Below are positions 1-9,494 of a stretch of 64,000 nt of DNA, piece by piece. Where the stretch lies: contig JAEVLN010000012.1 in the NCBI GenBank assembly GCA_018350325.1, forward strand, positions 1,137,991 through 1,201,990, given 5' to 3'. This stretch comes from Globodera rostochiensis. Lineage: Eukaryota > Nematoda > Chromadorea > Rhabditida > Heteroderidae. How positions within the stretch are numbered: the stretch's first letter is position 1; the number at the start of each line of letters is the position of its first letter. A model generated the notes under the pieces. That model worked only from the letters and a program-made list of their open reading frames with translations. It had not been told where the DNA came from and ran no database searches. Both the position numbers and the translations under genes were made by a program.

Positions 1-396
1 CCAAAATTAATTAGTTTTAAGTAGAGTTGAAGACGCTCGAGATTCTCGTCGAGATTTTTCGAGTTCAAGATTCTCGATCGGTCCTCAAGTCCTTATTCTA
101 GTTTAAAGTCTCTCTTTATCGGAAAAGGGAATTTCAATGAAAATTTGCTAATTTTGTGTTCAAAATTCGCATAATTTCGGGCGATTCTGGGTCCCGCATT
201 GTGTTCAGCTTCTTTGACTGATCAAATCAATTGGTTCCTTCTTCAAACTCTGGGCAAATTGCCAAACAATTGCGGTAAATCAAAAAGCCCCGATCCCCAG
301 GGGCCTAGGCCTAGACCTGTGGAATTTTTGTGGATTTTATGGCAAAAAGTTTTCGAAAAAAATCTTCGCCCCCCCCCCACTAAAAATTTGTTTCAG

Positions 397-3300
397 GCAG
401 CGTGCTGTGCGAGCTGTGGCTGGCGCTGGACGTGCTGTTCGTCACCGCGTCCATTCTGCACATTTGCATCATTTCGCTGGATCGCTACTGGTCCGTTACG
501 CAGCCGCTCAGCTATCCGGCCAAGCGGACACCGAGACGGATCAGCGTTATGATCGGTGATCAATTGGGTGCCAAAAAAATCGTTTTTGATCATTTTCGGA
601 TTGCTTTAAACTCTTTTGGGAGTGCCGCAGCTTTTGGCTTTACATTTTTCTTAAGAATTATTTTTGAAAAATCAATCACAAAAATATAAGTAGTGGCTAA
701 GAAAATCAAAATCAAATTTAAATTTAAATTTGTATCCATTTTTTTTCAAAGGCGTGGCCTGGTTGGTGTCCCTGCTCATCTGTTTCCCGCCGTTGCTCGG
801 CTGGCGACCGAAGAGAGTGCGTCCTTTTAATTTTCAAATATTCAAAAATTTTAATGCAATTTTTTTTTTGCAAATTTAAAATTGCTTTTCTTGTAAATGC
901 AATTTAGTGGTAAAGGGGGGAGGGCAAATGCAATTTGAGGCTAATTTAGAACGGCGAACATTTGGGGGGGGGGGGGACGGGTACCGTAGGAGGAGGCCAT
1001 GGGGGGGGGAGCTAATTAAATTCAACAAAATGAACGACGGAAAGGCCAATGAATGTTTTCGCCCGGGGGGGGGGGACATTTAGTCGAAAATTTGAAATTT
1101 AAATATTTCCGCTTTACGGGTATTGTAATTCGAACATTATCATCTTCTATGTATCGCTAGCAAACAGTATTTATGCCGAGAAAGGATTGGCAACGGGGAA
1201 CGGTTTGAGAAGCACAGCGCCGCCCTACCGTAATAAAATGACGGGTGCTTGTTTACTGTATGGTGATGCACGAGAGTCTCGGGTCTCGAGTCTCGACTCG
1301 AGAAAAGTCTTGGGTTTTTTGGGTCTCGGTATCGAGTCTCGACTCGAGAAAAGTCTTGGGTTTTTGGGTCTCGGTATCGGGTCTCGAGTATCGGGAAATT
1401 TTGGGTCTCGTGCATCACTATTATTGTAGTACCCTCTGCTGTAGTTGGGCCTTAACTAAGTGCAGTTTTTTTTCGTTTGAAAAATTCGAAAAGTTTTTAA
1501 GAATGTTTGGCGAAGTTTTTAAGAATGTTTGGCGCCAAGCGTCGCAATTTTCAAAGTTTCAGCGTCCCGGCGAATGCTCCGTGTCCTCCGAGTTGGACTA
1601 CGTGCTCTACTCCTCGCTGGGCTCCTTCTACATACCGGTGGCCATCCTTGTCGTTGTGTACATGCGCATTTACATGATCACCAAACGGCACAGCCAGCAG
1701 CGGCTGAAGGACACCCAACGAATGGGCCAAACGCTCAGTCAACTGAGCGGTGGCAACAAGCCGATGACGGCACACCGGGTGGCCGAGGCGGGCGCCGGAA
1801 TCGGGCGCACCAAACGACAGATCAAGTGCGAATTTTGATAACGGATTATTTGAGCAGACTTATAACCGGGTCTGATCAGTGATCAAATTATTATGGTTTC
1901 TGATCAATAATTAAATTATTATGGTCTTGATCAATAAGATATGGTTCTAAACTTCTGATCAATCAAATGATTATGGTTTCTGATCAATATCAATCGTGCT
2001 TTTTGAATCATATTAAATTTCTGATCAATAATCAGATTGCGATTAATTATTATCATTTTCTGTGTTTGATGTAAGTATTGGTTTCAAAAATGGGCAATTA
2101 ATTGACAGATTCTGCAAGAGCATTCCACTCTCGGCAGACGAAGTGTCCTCACCGGATCCGTCCACGTCCATGTGGCCAACACCGAAAGCGGGCGGCAGGG
2201 AACAACAGCAGCAGCATCAGCAGCAGAACAACGTCGTCGACTCAAAGACGTTAAGGAATGGGGGGCCTCATGTTCAACACCAACAACAGCAGCAACAACA
2301 CAACAACGTCAACAACAGGACGACGAAGGAACAAAGCAACGACGACTCCAACGAGTCGGCAACAACAACAATGGCATTTGATGAAGAGCATTGGGCCGCC
2401 GAACATGACGGCAACGAGTGCAGAAAACAAAACAAGAGGAACCACTTTTTGAAGGTGGGTTTGGATGGAGACGGGGGAAAACCGGGGACAGAAATATGAG
2501 CGGACTAATCGGGCTGATCAGAATTGGAATGGCTTCCAAAAATCCTAAGCAATTTCGATAAACCATTTGATTGAGAAAAGTCGTATCTCTCCAAGATTTG
2601 ATCAACTTTTAGCCAACCAAATCAAAATTTTCGATCAGATCAAGCAAGAAATCCATTTTATTTCGATCTTTTCCAATTGAAGCCCCCATATGGAAGAAGT
2701 CTGGACTTGTTGTAGCATTTGCATAACGAGATTTAAATGTTGGGGATCGGGATCGGAGAATTACAAATTTTCGGGGTCGAGGTTGTCGGGTTCCAAAATC
2801 GTCGGGGTCGGAAATGTCGAGATCAAAATTGTCGGGGTCGGGAATTAATCCCGAAATCGTCGGGGTCGGGAAATTACAAATTGTCAGTTGTCGAGATCTA
2901 AAATTGTCGGGGTCGGGGATTAATTTCAAAATCGTCGGGGGTCGGGAAATTACAAATTGTCGGAGACGGAGTTGTCGAGATCCAAAATCATCGGGAATCA
3001 GAGTGCCAACCCAACTCCAAAATGTGCTTTCAGCATTCGGACAAAACGGGCACTGTGCCTTCGCCACGGTTCACGCTGCTCGCCCGCCTCTTCCGCAAGG
3101 GTTGCACCGATGACAGCACTGTTCAAGTTGTGCGCATGCGCAGTTTGGAGAAGCGCAAGCGCAGGCTTAAGGTCAGCGGTTTTCACAGTGATTAAAAAAA
3201 ACTTCTTTTTTTTTTTTTTTTTGAAATTTTCAGGCCAAAGAACGACAGGCAACGCTGCTGCTCGGCCTCATTCTGTTTGCCTTCATTGCCAGTTGGATGC

Positions 3301-4158
3301 CATTTTTTGTAAGAATATTTGTTTTTTTTTTTGTATTTTCCAATTTTGGTGATAAAAAGTACGGCATTTTGTGGGTAAAAAACGGAAAACGAATTGGCTG
3401 TGGAGCCTCGGGTTATTGAGCCAACACCCCGTGGTCCGCTTTTGCTCGGAAATTCCCCCCCCCCCCAATTAGAGCAAGTGCTTGAGGACCGATCGAGAAT
3501 TTCGATAAATCTTGCTCTACTCCCAATCGACATGGGACCACCCAGATCATCTTGATTGGTGGATCAGTGTTCATTATCGCTTGGACGATTTGAAAGTTTT
3601 TGCGCGGGAAATCCAAACGAGATCACATAAACCACTAAGTCCAATTGGATCAGATTGACTGATCAGTGTTCATTATCCAAAACCATAGTCAAGGCACTAA
3701 TTAGTCCAATTAGTAAGTCCGAGATCGGGCACTAATCATGTCCAATTAGTCAGTCCGATCAGGCACTAATCAGTCAAAGGGTTCAAAAAAGATTCTGGAT
3801 GTAAATTCCGCACTTTTCTGATCAAGAACGGAACTTGCAGATAATGTACGTGCTCAACGCCTTGCACATTTACGCGCCCGTGGTTGTGTTCAAATTCTTC
3901 TTTTGGCTTGGCTATTGTACGCCCAAAAGCATCCATTTTTTGTATAAATAAAAATTTCAATCAATTTTTTAGGCAACAGTGCCATCAATCCGATCATTTA
4001 CACTTATTTCAATCGGTAATTTTTTAAAAAATGTGATAAAGAATTTTCAAAAAATATATTTTTTGTAAAAATTCAGCGAATTCCGACGGGCCTTGCTCAG
4101 GCTTATCCGACGTCACCAACACCGTTTTCACTTTTTGGAACGCTTTTCAAACAGATAA
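397..4158 (+). CDS. Biogenic-amine G-protein-coupled receptor, 5'-truncated by the window edge
   Basis: Class A receptor for an amine transmitter (octopamine, tyramine, serotonin or adrenergic type; subtype not resolved), acting in the plasma membrane. Nine exons join in frame: 397-555, 752-816, 1563-1825, 2109-2454, 3034-3171, 3234-3308, 3841-3916, 3973-4015, 4077-4158, giving about 414 visible residues. TM3 carries the amine-binding Asp ([11 protein letters not shown]) and ends in [22 protein letters not shown]4 ends [13 protein letters not shown]5 contains [18 protein letters not shown] long third loop is rich in Gln and Asn. TM6 reads SWMPFF, with Ser where CWxPFF is usual. TM7 has NSAINPIIY, followed by a short basic tail. 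TM1-TM2 and the start codon must lie upstream, since bases 1-396 read as intron. The gene is convergent with the next one, 129 bp away. Confidence 0.9.
1263..1418. repeat. Short foldback element with GTGATGCACGAGA termini
   Basis: Within an intron of the receptor gene, GTGATGCACGAGA at 1263 is matched by its exact reverse complement ending at 1418. Between them a roughly 55-60 bp unit containing GTCTCGACTCGAGAAAAGTC occurs twice. This looks like a small non-autonomous inverted-repeat element or expanded palindrome. No coding capacity is seen. Confidence 0.6.
1868..2030. repeat. TGATCA-rich imperfect tandem repeat in intron
   Basis: The intron between the third and fourth visible exons of the receptor contains several spaced copies of TTCTGATCAAT with AT-rich spacers such as AAATTATTATGG. 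The units are unequal in length and no protein is encoded. Confidence 0.5.
2740..2996. repeat. TCGGGGTCGGG minisatellite in intron
   Basis: About 250 bp of degenerate repeats of the form AATTGTCGGGGTCGGGAATT lie just before the receptor exon at 3034. Units are roughly 20-60 bp and partly self-complementary. The pattern resembles the other GC-rich self-complementary repeats found in introns across the window. Confidence 0.55.
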
Positions 4159-4287
4159 AAATTCGCGCACATTTTTTTGTCATTTCTGTTTTAAAACTAA
4201 TTGTAAATTTTTACAGGATGATAACATTCCTAAAATGGAAACGCATTAAATTCTCAAATTCAATAAACGAGACAAAACAAAAAAAAT

Positions 4288-6494
4288 TCATTCGGCCAAA
4301 AATTCCAATGTGTCATTCCATTTGGTGTCCCCGTTGGTCTCCACCAATTTGACACGCATTTCTGCCGGACATTGGGCCACCCGACGAAAGTTCGAGTCAA
4401 TGTTCACCACTTAATGTGTGTTTCAACAAATAAATTTTTAAATTGGATTAAAAAAGCATCAAAATCGGAAAATATTTATCGGTTTTTGTCTCAACATTTC
4501 GCCTCCCCCCCCCCCGCCACCTTCAACGGAAAAGCTGCGCTTCAGTGCAACCGCTGCAACGGCACATCGATGTGCCAACTTTGTGTTGTCCGCCATGCCG
4601 ACGCCGTCCTCAAAGCAGCGCATCAGCTTGTCCGGCCCGTCCAGCTCCACAAAGCGTCTATTTTGTTAATTTTAAAACCTCCCAAAAAAAATGAAACATT
4701 GGTCATTCTGCAAAACATTGAAACATTCTTTTATTGGAGTTTTTTATTGCTGAACGTGCCGAGCTTATGCTTTTAAATTTCAATTCTCAATTTTGCTCAC
4801 ATCAATGCGGGCAAATGGGCCTTAACCATGGCGGAGATGGCGCCCACGCATTTGTGCCGATAGTCCTTAAATTTTAGGGATTTTTTTTTAATTTTTTGGA
4901 CCATCGTTGTTCTCTAAAGATCGGAATTCTGAAAAATCCCGGACACCTGGATCTGAATTATGGATAAACCTAGATCTGAATTTACCTGATTCCAGGACCT
5001 GGAGTCCAAGAAAATCCAGACTTTGGATCCAGGTCCATCCCAAGGGCAGAGGCAGGGGGGCCCGTGGCCCCCCCCCCAAAAATGTTTTTTGAAAATTTCA
5101 AAGTGATATCCAACCCCAGTTCTCTCTCTCTCTGTTTTAAATGTACAATAAAACCGACCATCAATCGTTCATTGTCCACAATTATGTCCAAACAATGGGA
5201 GAGAAATGCGGTGGTGTGCAACAGCAACTGCTGAACCCGTTGGTTGTACTGCGCGAGAACGCCGACGAGATGGAACAGCAACGCACTGCACGGGTCAAAC
5301 TGTTTGGCCTTCGGGAAAAATATTTTTTTAAATTTGGACCAAGGACGTAGCTAGAAAAAAATTTCGGAGGAGGGAATTTGTCCATCTGAGTGCCAGGAGC
5401 GGCCCGGCGGTGCCGATAGTCGCCGCCGGGAAAATGTTTTTGATGGCAATTTGTTAAGAAAATTGATCAAAAAATGGTAAAAGTGTAAAACAATAGGGTC
5501 CCCCCTCTTGTTTTTTTTTCTCAAATTTCATTTCGGGGGGGGGGGTATTCTACCAAAAAAATGTTCGATTTTAGGGAGGTGCATTTCCCGTTCGTACTGC
5601 ATTTTTGTTAAGGAATTTTCAACTTTTTGAGAATCTGTTTTACTTCTGTGGGGGGGGGGGTCTAAAAATTACGAATTCTGTGGGGGGTGGGGGGTCCAAA
5701 AATTACGAATTTGCAAACAAAAGGGTCCCCTCTATGGTTTTTTTTCTTAAAAAACAAAATGACTTCTAAAAAAAGCCAACCCAAAAAACATACCAATAAT
5801 CGTTGAATGAGACTAATGCCGTTCAAAGAGCAGAAACATTGGGCCATGTCCATGTCGCAGACGAGATCACCTGACATTTATTTAATCATTTTTGCATTTT
5901 TTTTAATATTAAAAATGGACAGAATGGAAGGTTTCTTTCCCCCAGAAGTCGTGTAAAAAATTAAAAAAAACAAACCGATCTCCTCGAGAATGTCGCCAAT
6001 GTCTCCCATGTTGGCCTCGCTGGGCTCGCCCACCTCCTCCAGCCGTGCCATCCACCGCTTCAACTTCTTCACCGGGTCCGAGTCGGCCGCGATGTGACTG
6101 AGCGCCGCTTCAAGCCATGCGCGGTCCTGTGGAGGAAGAAAAAAATTTGATTCGAATTTTTGAATTTTCTAAAAAAAGAAATTTGATGAGTTCCCGAAAT
6201 TCCGAGAATTTGCTTCAGATTTTTAAGCTAGTTAAACGAGTTTATGTCTTAAAATGTTTGACCATTTTCGTGAATTAAAAAATTTGGTTTTGGACAAAAA
6301 AATGTTTAAAATCCAAGAAGCCAATGGTTTTGCCGTTCCATTTTCTTCACCTCTTCCGGCATTTGGGAAAAGGAATGGGTCTGGTCCGCCGGGCTGTCCC
6401 CCTGGGCCTGAGTGGCCACTGCCAACAATTGGTTGAGCACCGGCACATTAGCGGAGGACGATGGATTTGGATGTGAATTGTTATTACTGGACAT
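4288..6494 (-). CDS. HspBP1/Fes1-type Hsp70 nucleotide exchange factor
   Basis: Cytosolic armadillo-repeat protein that promotes ADP release from Hsp70. Seven exons on the minus strand: 6351-6494, 5976-6126, 5794-5870, 5159-5308, 4801-4865, 4521-4657, 4288-4409, giving 281 residues, all in frame with consistent phases. The N-terminus is low-complexity (MSSNNNSHPNPSSS). It is followed by DRAWLEAALSHIAADSDPVK, DILEEIGDLVCDMDMAQCF, SLNGISLIQRLL and FHLVGVLAQYNQRVQQLL, matching the helical order of human HSPBP1. HKCVGAISAMVKAHLPALI and FVELDGPDKLMRCFEDG form the next repeats. No signal peptide is seen, so cytosolic HspBP1 is favoured over ER SIL1. The protein is shorter than human HSPBP1 (about 360 residues). 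Start chosen at 6494, the first ATG of the low-complexity leader. Confidence 0.85.
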
Positions 6495-7181
6495 TATTAA
6501 AAACAAATTTGCTATAAAATGCAAAAATTAAAAGAGAAAAGTCAATGAAAAAGTGCACAAGAAAATATGCTAGTTTTAGCAGGGTTTTTTACTGCTCCAA
6601 TTCCTGTTTTTCACTTGCCAATTTTCTTCGCATTTTCGCTTAAAATGACCAAAATGAAGAAACAATTCTTTTTGATGCTGGATTTGGGAGTAAAAATTGT
6701 ACAGACATTTTGTCAAAAAATTAATTTTTAGACACTTTGCCAAAAAATGAATATTCAAATTTATAAATTCAGTTTGAACAAATTTACTTTTTTTGATTCT
6801 TTACATCAAAATTCTTTCTCCTTTTTCCGTCTCTCGCCACCGCTTTAATTCTCAATTTTTTCTTCTACTGACAAATTCGTTAATGTCATGCTGATTTTTG
6901 GAAGCCAGAGTAATTCGGAGGATCCTTAAAATCGGCAAAAATCAAAATTTGAGCTGCGCATAATTGGCACAAAATTTTATCTTCTCTCATTTCTTTCCAT
7001 TTTCCACAATTTGTCTCTGCAAATTTCTGACTATTTCGTCCAACTTCCAGTTTTGCTCTGCACAACTCATCCAAATTTTGTGGGTGTGGACGTATAAGGT
7101 ATAATTCCAATTTTTGGAATTAAGTGTCTGTTATTTTGAGGTACCCGGGGGTCCCGATTGTCCGTTTTATTTTCTTAAGAA
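6495..7181. other. Divergent intergenic region between the HspBP1-like and SNIP1-like genes
   Basis: AT-rich spacer expected to hold both promoters. A 26-codon minus-strand reading frame starting MSCAEQNWKLDEIV and stopping near 6988 looks protein-like (coiled coil), but I could not connect it to other exons. No clear promoter motif is seen. Confidence 0.5.
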
Positions 7182-8819
7182 ATGTCTGAGGATCGTGAAA
7201 AGCGAAAGAGGAGACGGGAGAGGGATGAAGAGGAGAAGGAAAAGCCGTCGTTTGTGCCCAGCGGGAAGTTGGCCAAGGACCCTCCGGTAAGCAAGCAATA
7301 TTTGGAGTTTTGTTTGCCACTCTCGCTCTGTTTGTTTCTGTAAAGCTTTCAATTGTAAAAAAATATGCATTTTTTCAATTATCTGTTTTTGTTCAGCGTT
7401 CTTCCGACAGTTCGCACCGACGGCGACGAGACGACGATGAGGAAAGAAGAAGCGGTGGTCGGGAGTGGCGGGAGCAGCACCACCGCAAATTTGTGAGGCG
7501 TGAGCCGCCCCCTGGCGGATGGGATAAGCCCAAATGGGAGGTGAAGACGGAGGAGGGCGAGGCGGAGAGGCCGGACGACGACCGCAAGACGAACAAGGAG
7601 CAAGAGGAGGAGATGGAAAAGCCGTCGTTTGTGCCCAGCGGGAAGTTGGCCAAGGACACCAACACGTACAAGGGCGTGTTGATAAAGGTTTTTTGGAGAA
7701 AAAAAAAAGACTATTTATTTAAAAATTAGTTTATAAACTTGGCCAAATTCATAAATTCATCAGCTTTTTGTTTATATTTTGAGAAACAAATTTTAAATCG
7801 TTTTTCTTTTAGTATAACGAACCGCCGGAAGCCAAAATACCCAAGCTGCGCTGGCGTATGTACCCGTTTAAGGTCGCACATTTTTTTTGATTATCAAAAA
7901 CAGGTTTATTAGGCGTAATGAGCGGTCATTTAATTTGACAAAAACTATTTGTTCATGCAATTAGTTTAAAACTATTTTTTAGAAAGTAATACAAACAAAA
8001 AAATTTTGAATTTTTTTTTGCCATATTAGGGAAATGTTATTTTATTTTTTAGGATGACGAACATTTGCCGGTGTTCTATGTGCATCGTCAGTCGGCCTAT
8101 CTGATTGGGCGTGATCGCAAAATTGCCGACTTTCCCGTCGACCATCCCAGCTGCTCCAAACAGCACGCCGCGCTGCAGTACCGCTCGCTGCCCTACGAGC
8201 GCGCGGACGGCTCCAACGGAAGGGTGGGCATTTAAATACTCAAAAAAAAATTTGAAAATTTCTATTCAAAATTTTCTGTTTTCAGCGAACGCGCCCATAC
8301 TTAATCGACCTTGGGTCCGGCAACGGCACATTTCTGGTGCGCAAGTCGGGAACAGATTTTCTAGACTAAAAGTCTAATAAATTCGGGACTCACGGTTCAT
8401 TTTGGGGCCAGGGTCCCGGAAAAAAATCTTAGTGATTAAAAATCGCAATTTTTGGAATTTCCGGAACTGAACTTCCCGAAAAATCCTAGTGGGAGTACCC
8501 GAACGGTCCCGCCCGGGCTCAAAAATCAAATGGGACAGCCTGAAGACATAATTCATTCATATTTTATAAGCTTTTTGTTATGCTGTTCCAGAATGGTGAT
8601 CGGATTGAGTCGCAGCGCTACTACGAGCTGAAGGAGAAGGACGTGCTCCGGTTCGGGTTCAGCTCACGCGAGTACGTCATGTTGCACGAGCAGTCGGTGG
8701 GAGCGGCGGACGCCGACTCGGAGGACACGTCCGCGGACGAGGATGAGAAAGGCGACATGATCGACCGGACGGGAGGGGAAGAACGGATGGCCGCTGCAGA
8801 GGAGGATCACATATTCTGA
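7182..8819 (+). CDS. SNIP1-like FHA-domain protein
   Basis: Nuclear FHA protein related to Smad nuclear-interacting protein 1, a spliceosome-associated factor. Six exons: 7182-7286, 7397-7687, 7813-7872, 8053-8223, 8286-8336, 8592-8819, giving 301 residues. The first half is highly charged (RERDEEEKEKPSFVPSGKLA, then SSHRRRRDDDEERR) and intrinsically disordered. The FHA domain covers roughly residues 165-270 and keeps the phosphothreonine-binding motifs: LIGRD, SCSKQHAALQYR and DLGSGNGTFLNGDRIE. The tail is acidic. The typical SNIP1 lead-in KGVLIKYNEPPEAKIPKLRW is present. EKPSFVPSGKLAKD is encoded twice, at the end of exon 1 and near the end of exon 2, with identical DNA. Start at 7182 is the first ATG after an in-frame stop. 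Confidence 0.9.
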
Positions 8820-8949
8820 AATGACCCCACTTTTTTATTCTCGTCCATTTTCAGTCGTATTCCATTTAATCTTCTTAAAATTACCATTCTAGCGATTTTT
8901 TATGAATTTTAAATGAAAGCTTTTGGAGGCGTCCGGAACACATGGAGGG

Positions 8950-9095
8950 AGTGTCATATTTTGAGTTAATAAAGTCGCGTGTTTAGGGATGAAAAGTCGC
9001 GTGGATGAAGTGTCGTTTTTAGGGATGAAATGTCGCATGGATAAAGTGTCGTTTTTTAGGGATGAAATGTCGGTTTTTGGGTTAGTGGATGAAAT
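8950..9095 (+). repeat. Minisatellite, AGGGATGAAATGTCG type units
   Basis: Downstream of the SNIP1-like gene, about four imperfect copies of a 30-40 bp unit containing TTTTAGGGATGAAATGTCG are arranged head to tail. The surrounding 8820-9494 gap is otherwise AT-rich and holds no supported gene. A 123-codon frame at 9089-9460 is hydrophobic, T-rich and unlike a family I know. Confidence 0.55.
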
Positions 9096-9478
9096 GTCGT
9101 CGCACTAATTATCCTTCTCAATTTGATTTGAAATATGTATCCCATAATTTTTTAATCAATCAGCTTAATCAAAATTTTTTTTTTGATTCTAATTTTTCTT
9201 TTTTTCAATTAATTGCTTTAGTGATGCGGGCGCTGACCTCCACCCTTTTACCCTACGTCCCAACTCAAATAATGTCTTATCGCCATAGAATCCTGTTATC
9301 TACCCAATTTTGGACTCATTCATTTCCATATCGCTTGCTCGTTGTCTTCGTTTTTGTTTTTCCTTTTTATATTTTTGTGTTCTACTTTATATTTTGTCCA
9401 AGTCTTTTGGGCAGTCTCCTTCGACGGGGAGTCCTCTCATCTTATAGTTGTTTTGTGTAAGGTTAACGTTTATAAGCC

Positions 9479-9491
9479 TTACCCAGTTTGA
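9479..9491 (+). promoter_or_regulatory. SL1-like sequence immediately 5' of a start codon
   Basis: TTACCCAGTTTGA lies four bases before the ATG of the glutathione-synthetase-like gene. The nematode spliced leader SL1 ends TTACCCAAGTTTGAG, so the match is complete except for one missing A and the last G. It is genomic, not added by trans-splicing, and may be chance or a relic of a reverse-transcribed trans-spliced mRNA. Confidence 0.35.
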
Positions 9492-9494
9492 AAA

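Noticed and set aside
2062..2499. Stand-alone Gln/Asn-rich protein
   Set aside because: It is the third intracellular loop exon of the amine receptor (2109-2454), joined in frame on both sides.
5395..5450. Extra exon of the HspBP1-like gene
   Set aside because: The GC-rich piece reads open but matches the GGCGACTATCGGCACCGCC repeat family seen in the POLE intron, and the exons on either side already join in phase.
6886..7110. 74-codon minus-strand frame upstream of the HspBP1-like gene
   Set aside because: No family similarity. A different frame of the same DNA (MSCAEQNWKLDEIV...) looks more protein-like, but neither can be supported.
9089..9460. Signal-peptide exon for the GSS-like gene
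   Set aside because: The hydrophobic frame at 9089-9460 ends in a stop, and no splice donor joins it to the exon at 9495. The T-rich DNA explains the hydrophobicity.
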